From assembly GCA_963695405.1 (NCBI GenBank), contig CAVOGJ010000019.1:248001-312000 (forward strand): a stretch of DNA of 64,000 bases, given 5' to 3'. The position numbers and the translations under genes are program-made. The notes beneath the pieces were generated by a model. The model had not been told where the DNA came from. It made no database searches and saw only the letters and a program-made list of their open reading frames with translations. Shown here in pieces: positions 10,529 to 19,656 of this stretch; positions within the stretch are counted from its first letter, which is position 1, and the number at the start of each line of letters is the position of its first letter. Origin of the DNA: CAVOGJ01 sp963695405 (lineage in GTDB: Bacteria > Planctomycetota > Planctomycetia > Pirellulales > Pirellulaceae).

Positions 10529-10730
10529 CCCCATCCGGCTCGCAGCCGATCCGGCCAGTTCACTGAACGTGCTCAGCGGCGGTCGAGGAAATCGGCTGGG
10601 CCGGCCGGGGTCGGGGAACGATAGTATCCGCCCGACCGGCTTTGATTCGGGTTGACGCCGGGGAAGCTACCAGCGACGCTGTCCCCACGGCTGTCATGGG
10701 GCAGCTTCTCTCTCGGGTAGGGCAAGGCAA

Positions 10731-11045
10731 ATGGAATTGACACTCATCTGGCGCGGCTTCTTCATGAAATGGCCGACAGAACTGAAGCGCACGGGCGTCG
10801 TCATCACTTCGTTTGGTGAGCAAGTCAACTTCGTCGAGTTCCTCATGGGGGAGCACGCGATTCTGCTCGAACGCCTGGCGCCCGATTCGGTTGGGGGCCG
10901 CAAGCTGGTGCTGCCCTATGCCAACATTCAGGGCGTGAAGATTACCGAGCCAGTCAATAACGACGCATTGCTTCCTTTTGGTTTTCGACCTGCCGTGCAA
11001 GGTCGCGACAAGACGCCGCCGGGAACCAAGGCCACGGCCGGCTGA
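10731..11045 (+). CDS. Small conserved hypothetical protein
   Basis: 104 residues, or 93 if translation starts at the second Met (10764), which begins MKWPTELKRTGVVITSFGEQ. The sequence is compact and balanced (SFGEQVNFVEFLMGEHAILLERLAPDSVGGRKLVLPYANIQGVKIT), with no signal peptide or membrane segment, and looks like a folded all-beta/alpha cytosolic domain. I recall similar small proteins from planctomycetes but cannot name a family or function. It ends 15 bp before the cysteine desulfurase start in the same direction, so the two are probably co-transcribed. Confidence 0.6.
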   Translation: MELTLIWRGFFMKWPTELKRTGVVITSFGEQVNFVEFLMGEHAILLERLAPDSVGGRKLVLPYANIQGVKITEPVNNDALLPFGFRPAVQGRDKTPPGTKATAG

Positions 11046-11060
11046 TGCGTCGTTGACGCC

Positions 11061-12197
11061 ATGAAACAGATTTACCTCGACTACAACGCCACGACGCCGA
11101 TCGCTGCCAGCGTGCTTGAGGCCATGCTCCCCTTCCTGACCCGGCACCATGGAAACCCGTCCAGTCAGCACGCCTACGGTCAGGCGGCATTTCAAGCGGT
11201 GGAAGAGGCACGACGACAGGTCGCTCAGTTGCTCGCCGCGGAGCCGGAGGAGATCGTCTTTACCTCGGGCGGATCGGAGAGTAGTAATCTGGCGATCAAA
11301 GGGCTCCTGCTCCAATCGACGCGCCCGCTATCTGAATCGCATGTCATCATCTCCGCCATTGAGCATCCGGCGACCACCGAACCGGTGCGGTTTCTTCATG
11401 AGGCAGGCTGCCAAGTCAGTGTCTGCGGCTGCAACGCGGAGGGCGTGGTGTCTGCCGCCGAAATCGAATCGCTCTTTCGCCCGCAAACGGTGCTTGTCAG
11501 CCTGATCCACGCCCATAACGAAACAGGCTGTATTCAGCCGGTTGCGGAGATGGCACAGGCCTGCCGGGCGCGCGGTATTTTGTCACACGCCGATGCGTCT
11601 CAGAGTGTCGGCAAGATCCCGACGAACGTCGATTCGCTGGGCGTCGATTTGATGACGATCGCGGGCCATAAATTTTACGCACCGAAAGGTATCGGCGCGC
11701 TGTTCGTGCGGCGAGGATTGGACTTGGAACCGTTGATCCACGGCGGCGGTCAGGAACGAGGCCTGCGGGCTGGCACGGAGAACGTGCCGTACATCGTAGG
11801 GCTGGGGAAAGCGGCCCAGCTGTCGGCCAAGCATGGAGCCAAAGATCGGGAACGCACCCGTCACTTACGCGACCGGTTGCTCCAGTTGCTGCTCGCCGAG
11901 ATCGACGACCTGACGGTCAATGGCCTCGCCGCCGAGCGACTTCCCAATACACTCAGCCTCAATTTCCCCGGCGTGGCCGGTTACGAATTGCTGGCCCGTG
12001 CCCCAGAAGTGAGCGCCTCGACCGGTTCTGCGTGTCACAGCGGCAGCTCGGCGGTCTCCGCCACACTGGCTGCCATGGGGGTTAGGGAGCAGGTGGCTCG
12101 GGGGACGATTCGCTTGAGCCTCGGTTGGCCAACATCCACCGAGGAGGTGGAGCAGGCAGCCGCCCTGCTGGTCGAGGCATGGAGAGCCCTGCAATAA
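11061..12197 (+). CDS. Cysteine desulfurase (NifS/IscS family)
   Basis: 378 residues, normal length. This PLP enzyme takes sulfur from cysteine, leaving alanine, for Fe-S clusters and other sulfur products. Visible features are the N-terminal YLDYNATTP, the cofactor-binding TSGGSESSN, His203-Lys204 in TIAGHKFYAPKG (PLP Schiff-base lysine) and the catalytic Cys325 in STGSACHSGSS. The long loop around the cysteine is of the NifS/IscS (group I) type. No scaffold (iscU) gene is next door. Transcription likely ends at the hairpin at 12202-12234. Confidence 0.93.
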   Translation: MKQIYLDYNATTPIAASVLEAMLPFLTRHHGNPSSQHAYGQAAFQAVEEARRQVAQLLAAEPEEIVFTSGGSESSNLAIKGLLLQSTRPLSESHVIISAIEHPATTEPVRFLHEAGCQVSVCGCNAEGVVSAAEIESLFRPQTVLVSLIHAHNETGCIQPVAEMAQACRARGILSHADASQSVGKIPTNVDSLGVDLMTIAGHKFYAPKGIGALFVRRGLDLEPLIHGGGQERGLRAGTENVPYIVGLGKAAQLSAKHGAKDRERTRHLRDRLLQLLLAEIDDLTVNGLAAERLPNTLSLNFPGVAGYELLARAPEVSASTGSACHSGSSAVSATLAAMGVREQVARGTIRLSLGWPTSTEEVEQAAALLVEAWRALQ

Positions 12198-12201
12198 ATA
12201 A

Positions 12202-12234
12202 GCGGCGGTTGAGTCCTTTCGACCCAACCGCCGC
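12202..12234. terminator. Bidirectional hairpin between convergent genes
   Basis: A 10-bp stem (GCGGCGGTTG / CAACCGCCGC) extends inward with GTC/GAC after one A·C mismatch and closes on a CTTTC loop. It sits exactly between the convergent cysteine desulfurase and YTV-protein genes. No long T-run flanks it. Confidence 0.6.
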
Positions 12235-12282
12235 CAATATCGACTCTCGCTCGCCAACTGCGTGGCACTGTGCCTATGGTGG

Positions 12283-14128
12283 CTAGCCGCCGCAACCGCA
12301 GGAAGGCTCAGCCGTCTCCGAGCAGCAACCGCCACTGCCACAGCCGCCGTTGCCGCAAGGCGGGCAGCAGGAGGGCAGGGGACAACAAATGGTTACCGGT
12401 ACTTGCTCGCACACCACACGAGGCACGCAACGCGTCACCGTCTGGCAGACCGTCTTCGGTACCCGGACGCACACCATGATCGTCTTGCACTCCTGAACAG
12501 GCTTGCAGACCGTGTAGGGCACCGAGCGGACACGCGTCTCTTTTTCGATGCGGCAAGTGGTGTAGGGAATCTGACGGGTCACCGTTTCCGGCACGCGATG
12601 GCAAACGCGATAGCATTGGGTACGTACGCGGCATTCCGGTACGCGGTGGCATACCTTGTAGCAGACCGTTCGTACGCGGCATTCCGGTACGCGGTGGCAG
12701 ACCTTGTAGCACACCGTCCGCACACGCTGCTCGCAGACGTTACGGCACACTTTGTAACACACCGTACGTACTCGGCATTCCGGCACGCGGTGGCAAACCT
12801 TGTAGTTGACCGTTCGTACACACTGCTCGGGCACCGTGCGGCAGACGCGATAGCAAACCGTGCGCACTCGCTGTTCCGGCACGCGGTGACACACCTTGTA
12901 GCACACCGTCCGCACACGCTGTTCAGGCACGCGATGACACACCTTGTAGCACACCGTCCGCACACGCTGCTCCGGTACGCGGCAACAAACCGTGTACGGA
13001 ATGGTCCGGCAGCGAGTCTCGCATTCGTAGCGAACACAGGGGATTTGCTTTTCGCAGACTTCCGGCACCCACACGCGGCGACACACCTGCACGGGTGGCC
13101 CCTGACAGCAGACCACACGGCAGCAGCCCGGCTGGTAGACGCAACGGCATTGGCACGGATCCCAGCACCAGGTTCCCGGCTCCTGAACCCGTTTGCGAAT
13201 CACACGCCCGGGTCGGCAATCGGTCACCGTCTCGAAATGCCCTGACTTGACCTGTACCGTGCGATAGTACGTGACCGGTTTGCGAACCGTGTAATTGACC
13301 ACCCGCTCTCGCTGTTCCGTCACCGTGCGATAGACAGTGTAAGGAATCTCCTTGGTGCGAGTTTCCCAGTGCGTGCGGCATACCGTGTAGGGAATCTCGC
13401 GGGTCTTCGTTTCCCAATGGGTGTTCACCACCGTGTAGGGAATCTCACGCGTCTTGGTCTCCCATACCGTGCGGTGCACCGTATAGGGAATCTCACGCGT
13501 CTTCGTTTCCCACTCGGTGCGATACACCGTATAGGGGATTTCGCGGGTCTTCGTCTCCCACACCTTCCGGTTGACGGTGTAGGGGATATCCTTGGTCCGT
13601 GTCTCCCAGTGGGTCCGGTAGACGGTGTACGGGATCTCACGCGTCTTGGTCTCCCACTCGGTACGATACACCGTGTAAGGAATCTGTCGCGTTTTGGTCT
13701 CCCACTGCGTGCGGTACACCGTCTGATTGATCGTTCGATAATGCTGCTCTCGTACCGGCCGGCAAACGGTGTATGGGACCTCGCGGCAACGCGTCTCGCG
13801 CACATAGCGGGTCGAGGTGATCGTGCGGGGCTGCATCACGTTTTGATACACCGTGCGGTTCACCTGAAACTGCTGTTGCTCATACACCACGCGGCGGCGA
13901 GTTCGCATGACCGTGTATGATTGCTGGCCGCACCCGGGCGCACTCGCAGGCGGTTCCGCCACCGCAGTCGCCCATGGTTCCGAGTCCCCAGGAGCTGCCG
14001 CATCCCTGGGCACATCGACCACACCGCCGCCAGCTCGCCGCGCCGCAGTAACTTCCCTGAGCGCTGTCAACCAATGCCCATACGGCCATCGCGGCCAACA
14101 GCATCGGCAAAGCCAGTCGAGTCCTCAT
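12283..14128 (-). CDS. Secreted YTV-repeat protein, one frame break near the N-terminus
   Basis: The start is the ATG at 14126-14128, with AAGGAG 9 nt upstream. It opens with a signal peptide (MRTRLALPMLLAAMAVWALV...AQG) and a Cys/Gly-rich segment beginning SYCGAASWRRC. The frame breaks near 13925-13935, where reading moves to the frame of PGCGQQSYTVMRTRRRVV, which runs to 12283. The body is about 30 degenerate copies of an ~18-residue unit: first a block built on ETKTREIPYTVYRTEW, then a Cys-rich block built on VRTVCYKVCHRVPE. The tail ends in a Gly/Cys-rich segment. These are the YTV repeats typical of planctomycete exported proteins; function is unknown, but a cell-surface, cysteine-crosslinked structural role fits. 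Confidence 0.85.
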
Positions 14129-14678
14129 CTTCGCATCTCCTTCAGCGTGATTGCTGGGTCATCCATGCTCATATCTGAGAGCGAATTCCACCCCCCGATA
14201 TTCCTTCTTCTTCGTCGCGAGACTTCTGGGCTGTGCGAAGTAATCAGCTTCAGCGTCACAGCAGTTGAGAACCAAAAATGCCGCTCATCTTGCCCACCTT
14301 GCGACGCAAAGGGGCTCCTTCAGGGCAAATGTCGTCAAAGTGGATAGACTGGATAAAACGAAATGAATAAGAATCATGCGAAGAAAGGGGCGACTGCGTT
14401 CAGTCGCTCCGGTCGTGCCGATCAGCAGTGGGTGGCGACCGGGCAGATGACGGGTCCATTGACAGCGGCAACCGGGCCCTTGGGCTGCGGACTGCGTGCG
14501 GTGGGCGTGTCGATATCGCCCAGTGTTGGGGGGAGGTGACACGATCTTTCTACGATCTCGGCCGACGGGTCGGCCGAGTGACGCTTGTTTCCACGCCGAA
14601 CCGCGTATAGAGTAGCCCCGAGGGAGGACAGGGCAGCAGCGCGGTTGTTCGACCGATGGAACACTGATCCCACGAGAC
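14129..14678. other. Divergent gap between YTV gene and rex
   Basis: About 550 bp with no convincing gene. An open frame at 14285-14680 on the minus strand has no recognisable features and overlaps the rex start region. The only clear structure is the dyad at 14557-14578, listed separately. Confidence 0.4.
14557..14578. promoter_or_regulatory. Perfect 10-bp dyad upstream of rex
   Basis: CTCGGCCGAC-GG-GTCGGCCGAG is a perfect inverted repeat about 100 bp before the rex start. It could be an operator or an RNA hairpin. It does not resemble the AT-rich Rex operator (TTGTGAA...TTCACAA), so autoregulation by Rex is not supported. Confidence 0.4.
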
Positions 14679-15362
14679 ATGGCGGAATCCCCTTCGAATC
14701 AGCCGAATTCCGAGCCTCTTGGGCCCGACCCTGGGAGCGTTCCCAAAGCGGTCGTGAGTCGGTTGAGCCTATACCTGCGAGAGCTTTCCCATCTCCTTCG
14801 TGAGGGGAGCCAGACCACCAGTTCGACCGTCCTGGGCAGTCGCCTGGGACTTACCGATGCCCAGATCCGCAAGGATTTGGCCTACTTCGGACAGTTTGGT
14901 TATCCGGGGATCGGCTATCGTTGTGACGAACTGGTGCAACAGATACGCAGGATCCTGGGCACGGACCGGGACTGGCCGGTCGCGATCGTGGGGCTGGGAA
15001 ATCTAGGCACCGCACTCATTGGACACCGCGGCTTTGCCCAACAAGGTTTTCGCGTCACGGCCGTTTTCGATGTGGATCGCGCCAAGATCGATCGCAAAAT
15101 CGACGGGATTGCCGTCTACCATTTTGACGATCTGGAACGCGTGGTGCAGGCGGACGGCATCCGGCTGGGGATTTTGGCGGTACCTGCGGCGGCCGCCCAG
15201 ACGGTCGCGGATCGACTTGTCGCCGCAGGCATTGAGGGCATCTTGAATTTTGCGCCGGTTACGATTTCGCTACCTCCCACGGTCAGCAAAGTGGCCGTGG
15301 ATCTGGCCATCGAACTGGAGCAGCTCTCGTTCGCAGTTGTGAATAGGCTCGAAAACTCGTAA
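14679..15362 (+). CDS. rex: Redox-sensing transcriptional repressor Rex
   Basis: 227 residues, slightly longer than usual because of a ~22-residue N-terminal extension. The winged-helix domain (about 23-85) contains SRLSLYLREL and LTDAQIRKDLAYFGQFG. The Rossmann domain begins at VAIVGLGNLG (about 101-110) and carries FDVDRAKI and the C-terminal NFAPVTI. Rex represses fermentative and respiratory genes and is released from DNA when NADH binds. The gene stands alone, followed by tRNA-Gln. Only one Rex-box-like dyad was noticed in the window (56464-56476), and its spacing is one base short. Confidence 0.93.
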   Translation: MAESPSNQPNSEPLGPDPGSVPKAVVSRLSLYLRELSHLLREGSQTTSSTVLGSRLGLTDAQIRKDLAYFGQFGYPGIGYRCDELVQQIRRILGTDRDWPVAIVGLGNLGTALIGHRGFAQQGFRVTAVFDVDRAKIDRKIDGIAVYHFDDLERVVQADGIRLGILAVPAAAAQTVADRLVAAGIEGILNFAPVTISLPPTVSKVAVDLAIELEQLSFAVVNRLENS

Positions 15363-15406
15363 TCTATGAGTCTGGCGGCGTGAGGCGGAGGACGTTCCGC
15401 TCAAAT

Positions 15407-15477
15407 TCGGGAATGGTGTAACGGCAGCACTACGGATTTTGGTTCCGTCAGTCTAGGTTCGAATCCTAGTTCCCGAG
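15407..15477 (+). tRNA. tRNA-Gln (anticodon TTG)
   Basis: The cloverleaf folds by eye: acceptor TCGGGAA/TTCCCGA, D arm TGGTGTAACGGCA, anticodon stem ACGGA/TCCGT around loop TTTTGGT (anticodon TTG), and T arm with GGTTCGAATCC. CCA is not encoded. Confidence 0.93.
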
Positions 15478-15859
15478 CTCTCCGCATCCTCTTCGCGAAC
15501 CGTCTGTCTGCCAGGAGCCTCATGATCGCTCCCTTCCCGCGAACCGATCAGGTCCCCTCGTTCGTAGATCCCTGATAGACCGCATAAGGCGATTGATCGT
15601 CAGGCAACCGGACCGATCGTCGCGACTGGGGCGAGACGTCCTGTCCGGTTGTCCTTGCGAGCTGAACTCGCCGCGCGGGCTCGGCATGGATTCCGCAAGT
15701 TTTTGACTCGATCGTGACGCTTTAGGAGCAGGAGCAGTGTTTTCGCTGCGCCAGCGTTCAGGGAGGTCCAGGTGATGTCGCCCGCCGGCATCTTGCGTGG
15801 AGATTTTCAGCTTGCCGGTTCACGCGCCGCACCCCAAAGACTAACAGAGGATATCCAGC
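15478..15859. other. Gap between tRNA-Gln and the secreted TPR gene
   Basis: About 380 bp without a supported gene. A small minus-strand frame (15600-15791) has no features. An AGAGGA ribosome binding site precedes the ATG at 15860. Confidence 0.4.
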
Positions 15860-17422
15860 ATGTTGACTCGCCTCTCTCTCCGCTGCGGGCATCGCCCCCG
15901 AGGCTTGATGGCTGCCCACTTTCCGGTCCTGATCGCGGCCCTGGTACTAATCTGCGCGACCGTCCGAGGTCAAGTTGACCTTAACGAAATCAATCCGTTT
16001 GGCGACGATCCGACGGCCGAAACGCCTGCCACGGTACCGGCCGATCAACCGGAGCAGGCGGCCCAGCCCACGCTCGAAGAGTTCTTCAATCAAGGAAAGG
16101 CGTTGGCAGAGGAAGGCCGCTGCACCGAGGCGATCAAATATTTCTCGAGCATCTTGGCCCAAGCCCCCAATTATGCTCCGGCGGCCCTCGAGCAGGGTAA
16201 GTGCTTCGCGGAAATTGGAGAGAAGCAGTTGGCGCTCGAATCGCTGGGATTGGCTGTCAATTATGGCCAGCGGTTTCCTCCCGAATTGTATGCCGAAGCC
16301 CTCGCGGAACGGGGCAAGGTCTTTCTTGATCTGGGCAACTTCCAGGAGGCCGTGGACGACTTTACGTTGGCTGTTCAGACAAGTCCCGCGAATCCCGAGT
16401 ATCTGTTCCTGAGGGGCAAGTCGCTCAACCGGCTCGCCCGCACTCCCTCGTCCGCTTACTCCGCCTCAGGCCCGGCGGAATTCTTCATGCAGGCCATTGC
16501 CAGCCTCGACCGAGCGATTGAAATGCGGGAGGACTATGGGGAAGCTTACGTGGAACGAGGTGATGCTCAGAGCGCCATTGGCAACTTCGACGAATCGATT
16601 GCCGACCTGAGCAAAGCCCTGGAACTCGATCCCGACAATTCGCAGATCATGGCCAAACTTGGTTTTGCGTTGATCCGTCGTGCTGACACGGAGCGGACCA
16701 AGCACGACGCGGACAGTAACAAGTATCGGGCCGACTATCGGGGCGCGATCGACGCCTTCTCCTCGTACTTGGCGAAGGAGGGAGGGAAGGGCCCGGAAGC
16801 CTTTGAGGACGAGGACCCGGAATTCCTTCCTCCGGACCAGATCTTCCTGGCTCGTTCGGTCGCTCAAGTCTCCCTCGGCAACACGCTCGAGGAAGGCCAG
16901 GACGAGTTGTATGCCGCCGCTCGCGACGACGCGAAGAGCGCATACGCGTTCGACAACAATTCGGTCGCCGCGTTGTTTCAGCAGGGACTCGCCGAACGAC
17001 TCTTGGGGGACCTCGACGCCGCGGCCGAATCGTTCACCAACGCCTTGAATATGAATCCCAGCTTCTCGGAGGCCCAATTGCGTCGGGGCATCGTCTATTT
17101 CTACCTGGGCGAGTATGAACTGGCGCGAGGCGACTTTCGACAAGTCATCGAGTTCTCGGAGGCACCGGACGGTCGTGCCCAATTCTGGACGGGTGCGACA
17201 CTTGCCAAGCAGGACCGATGGCTCGAAGCCATTCGTATGTACAGTAAGGCGCTCCGCATCAATCGGAACTATACGCCGGCTTACAACAACCGAGGATTGA
17301 CTTACTTGCAAATGGGCGATTACGAACGAGCGGAAAGGGACTTCAGCGAGTTACTCCGTCGCAATATCAATGACAACGTCGCCCGACAGCGACGGGATAT
17401 GGCCCGCCAAATGATGAAGTGA
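15860..17422 (+). CDS. Secreted TPR-repeat protein
   Basis: 520 residues with AGAGGA upstream of the start. A signal sequence is visible in the first ~38 residues (FPVLIAALVLICATVRGQ). Classical TPR units follow: AIKYFSSILAQAPNYAPAALEQGKC, SIADLSKALELDPDNSQIMAKLG, AAESFTNALNMNPSFSEAQLRRG and AIRMYSKALRINRNYTPAYNNRG. There is no catalytic motif. The protein probably acts as a periplasmic protein-protein interaction scaffold. It stands alone between tRNA-Gln and a convergent PEP-CTERM gene. Confidence 0.85.
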   Translation: MLTRLSLRCGHRPRGLMAAHFPVLIAALVLICATVRGQVDLNEINPFGDDPTAETPATVPADQPEQAAQPTLEEFFNQGKALAEEGRCTEAIKYFSSILAQAPNYAPAALEQGKCFAEIGEKQLALESLGLAVNYGQRFPPELYAEALAERGKVFLDLGNFQEAVDDFTLAVQTSPANPEYLFLRGKSLNRLARTPSSAYSASGPAEFFMQAIASLDRAIEMREDYGEAYVERGDAQSAIGNFDESIADLSKALELDPDNSQIMAKLGFALIRRADTERTKHDADSNKYRADYRGAIDAFSSYLAKEGGKGPEAFEDEDPEFLPPDQIFLARSVAQVSLGNTLEEGQDELYAAARDDAKSAYAFDNNSVAALFQQGLAERLLGDLDAAAESFTNALNMNPSFSEAQLRRGIVYFYLGEYELARGDFRQVIEFSEAPDGRAQFWTGATLAKQDRWLEAIRMYSKALRINRNYTPAYNNRGLTYLQMGDYERAERDFSELLRRNINDNVARQRRDMARQMMK

Positions 17423-17452
17423 GCCGGTCGCGAGATGCGACGAACAAGAAAT

Positions 17453-17484
17453 GCCAGAGGCCGCTCTTGCGAGCGGCCTCTGGC
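17453..17484 (-). terminator. Strong intrinsic terminator (14-bp stem)
   Basis: A perfect 14-bp stem (GCCAGAGGCCGCTC / GAGCGGCCTCTGGC) closes on a TTGC tetraloop. On the minus strand it is followed by ATTTCTTGTT, so it fits best as terminator of the PEP-CTERM gene from the right; it can also stop the TPR gene from the left. Confidence 0.75.
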
Positions 17485-17683
17485 GGTAAGCAACAACGAC
17501 GGGCAACGTTTCTTCGCAACAAGAGTGGCTGTCAGCAACGATCAGCCAGCAGTTTCTTCAGCAACAGAAGCAGTTTCTCAGCAGGGTCTGAATCTTTTGG
17601 CCCGGGGTTCTTGTTCGTGGCTGCCTGGTTCGCGCCGACGTTTGATGGAGTCTCACTTCTCACGTCTCGCGGTCGAATGGTAT

Positions 17684-18655
17684 TTAGCAGCGAGTCGCCA
17701 TCGTTCCGGAATTCGACATCTCGCCAGATCGTCGACGCATGGCCAGCAGCGCCGTGGCCAATCCCCACAAGGCCATCAGCGGTCCGGTCGGCTCGGGAAC
17801 GGCACTTGTAAAACTGCCCGCCATCGATTGGGTACCAAGCAGATCAAACCCCACCGCATGCACGTCGATGGACGTGTTCATATTTCCACCAAATAGCCGG
17901 GTGTTGGCCGTGGAAGTGCCCAGCCATGCGTCAAACAGATCGTCCGAGCCGCGGTCCAACCAACCCAATTGGAGGTTCAGCACTTCGTCGGTGGCCACCG
18001 TGGCTGTGTTGGAGAAGGATTGCTTCGAGTCGCCATCCACCCAGCTGACGGTCCAAACGACCTGCTCCGCGTTCTCGTCCACACCTCGCTCGATTCCCAA
18101 GACGAGTTGTCCCAGCTGTCCGGCCAGCCCCTCTGTCGCACTGAGGGTATCGATGTCACCGAGGTAGCCCAGCGAGACCGACTCGCCCGCGGCAACTTTC
18201 GCTGACATTTCGATGAGGTAGTAATCGCCCAATCCTGGGTCAACCCGCCATGGCAGGGCGGCCACCGCAGGTCCGGCACCGGTGCTGCTTCTCGCCCAGC
18301 CGCCATTGTCCGCGGTTGTCATCAACTCGCCCTGGAGCGTTTGCCAGCGGCCGTGCTGCTCGGCGGCGGCTCCAGACAATGGACCTAGTGGCACATTCGA
18401 ATAGGGGGGCACAAACCCAATCTGCAAACCATCCACCTCCGAAAAGTTCAAATCACCACCGCGTGCGAAATCATCCGAGATGTCGATGTAATATGGGTTT
18501 CCCGTATCCGTCAGCCGGTTGACAAGATCGGAAAACAAAAGGTTGTTGCCTTGGTCGCGGATAATCCCGCGAAAGGTGGTGTCCGCCTGGCTGCTGCCTG
18601 CCAGTGTCAGAATCGCTGCCACGGCTGAGGCAATCGTGAGTTGCGAGATCTTCAT
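17684..18655 (-). CDS. PEP-CTERM exported protein
   Basis: 323 residues from the ATG at 18655, with AAGGG about 9 nt upstream; earlier in-frame ATGs exist at 18661 and 18754. A signal peptide is clear (MKISQLTIASAVAAILTLAGSSQA). The body is a beta-rich, Gly/Asp/Thr-rich extracellular-type domain with no known catalytic motif. The C-terminus has the PEP-CTERM pattern: VPEPTGPLM, a hydrophobic stretch, then MRRRS. PEP-CTERM tails are recognised by exosortase for surface sorting in EPS-producing bacteria; no exosortase gene is in this window. After the sorting signal 13 extra residues follow, slightly longer than typical. Confidence 0.85.
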   Translation of the reverse strand: MKISQLTIASAVAAILTLAGSSQADTTFRGIIRDQGNNLLFSDLVNRLTDTGNPYYIDISDDFARGGDLNFSEVDGLQIGFVPPYSNVPLGPLSGAAAEQHGRWQTLQGELMTTADNGGWARSSTGAGPAVAALPWRVDPGLGDYYLIEMSAKVAAGESVSLGYLGDIDTLSATEGLAGQLGQLVLGIERGVDENAEQVVWTVSWVDGDSKQSFSNTATVATDEVLNLQLGWLDRGSDDLFDAWLGTSTANTRLFGGNMNTSIDVHAVGFDLLGTQSMAGSFTSAVPEPTGPLMALWGLATALLAMRRRSGEMSNSGTMATRC

Positions 18656-18812
18656 TTGCATACCCTTCATGAAACGTGCTGCTGTTGCTGAAAAAACCGA
18701 CCGCGTTGCTTGCGGCTTTGGTTGCTGACAAAGCCGACTTCGTTGTTGTTTCATCTGGCGGTCGTCATGATGCCGCCAGGGCGAGCTGCGATGCGCCCGG
18801 CGGTCATCACGA

Positions 18813-19263
18813 AGACTTCGTCAATCACCTGTTTCCTCGTGTGCGGTTGTGCCGATGGTCGAAGAGCCTTATTGCCGCCGCCCCGCGGAGCTGCGTTCTC
18901 AGGGGCGAGCGGCATCAAGACTTCGTCGATCACCTGTTTCCTCGTGTGCGGTTGTGCCGATGGTCGAAGAGCCTTATTGCCGCCGCCCCGCGGAGCTGCG
19001 TTCTCTGGGGCAAGCGGCATCAAGACTTCGTCAATCACCTGCTTCCTCGTGTGCGGTTGTGCCGATGGTCGAAGAGCCTTATTGCCGCCGCCCCGCGGAG
19101 CTGCGTTCTCAGGGGCGAGCGGCATCAAGACTTCGTCAATCACCTGCTTCCTCGTGTGCGGTTGTGCCGATGGTCGAAGAGCCTTATTGCCGCCGCCCCG
19201 CGGAGCTGCGTTCTCTGGGGCGAGCGGCATCAAGACTTCGTCAATCACCTGCTTCCTCGTATG
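18813..19263. repeat. 105-bp tandem repeat, about 4.3 copies
   Basis: Near-identical units of 105 bp recur (the GGCATCAAGACTTCGTC anchor at 18911, 19016, 19121, 19226, plus a diverged partial copy at the left). Copies differ at only a few positions. Because 105 is divisible by 3, several frames stay open. On the minus strand a GTG at 19248 follows GAGGA and opens 165 codons (to 18751) made of a 35-residue unit containing MPLAPENAAPRGGGNKALRP. On the plus strand the unit also reads without stops. Each unit repeats the GAGGA-then-GTG arrangement on the minus strand. Whether any of this is translated is unclear. Confidence 0.85.
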
Positions 19264-19293
19264 CTTGTTTTGTTTGGGACGTGGCCGGAACGA

Positions 19294-19656
19294 TTAGGCC
19301 GTGGCCATGACAACCTCGTGTATCAGCGACTTCTCGAAGTACATCTCTGCCCCGGCGATTCGCGCCGCCATTTCGTCTTCCACGCTGTAGCGATCCCCGA
19401 CCAGCGCCAACGGCGACCGGCTGCCCAGATGTCGCAGTTGCGCCTGGAATTCAATGCCTTCCATGTCCGGCAATCGCATATTGACAATCCAAATGGCGGG
19501 CTCCTCCTCCTGCGTGGCTCGCAAGGCATCGCGGCCGGTCGAGAAGAAAATGACTTCCGTGTTCCGAGCCGCGCTGGCTTCCAGGAGTTGGGCGTAATCC
19601 GATCGGTTGGCATCCACCACAAACAGCTTTGCTCGGCTGGCGTTGTCCCAGATCAT
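19294..19656 (-). CDS. Receiver-like domain protein lacking the phospho-acceptor Asp
   Basis: 120 residues; GGGAGAG lies about 7-9 nt before the ATG. The layout is that of a CheY-type receiver: KLFVVDANRSD (first acidic strand), FSTGRDAL, IWIVNMRLPDMEG, PLALVGD, then AAGAE-like AGAEMYFEKS. The position where receivers carry the phosphorylated Asp reads Asn (IVNMRLPD instead of LVDxRLPD). The conserved Lys of strand 5 is plausible in FEKS. This suggests a phosphorylation-independent pseudo-receiver. It is followed on the same strand by the 105-bp repeat and the PEP-CTERM gene. Confidence 0.7.
   Translation of the reverse strand: MIWDNASRAKLFVVDANRSDYAQLLEASAARNTEVIFFSTGRDALRATQEEEPAIWIVNMRLPDMEGIEFQAQLRHLGSRSPLALVGDRYSVEDEMAARIAGAEMYFEKSLIHEVVMATA

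Noticed and set aside
12262..13245. 327-codon plus-strand open frame opposite the YTV gene
   Set aside because: It is the reverse of a repetitive, biased coding sequence and reads as monotonous Ala/His/Thr repeats with no start signal. The minus-strand protein has the signal peptide and family repeats.
14285..14680. 131-codon minus-strand frame upstream of rex
   Set aside because: It has no domain, membrane segment or ribosome binding site, and it overlaps the rex 5' end.
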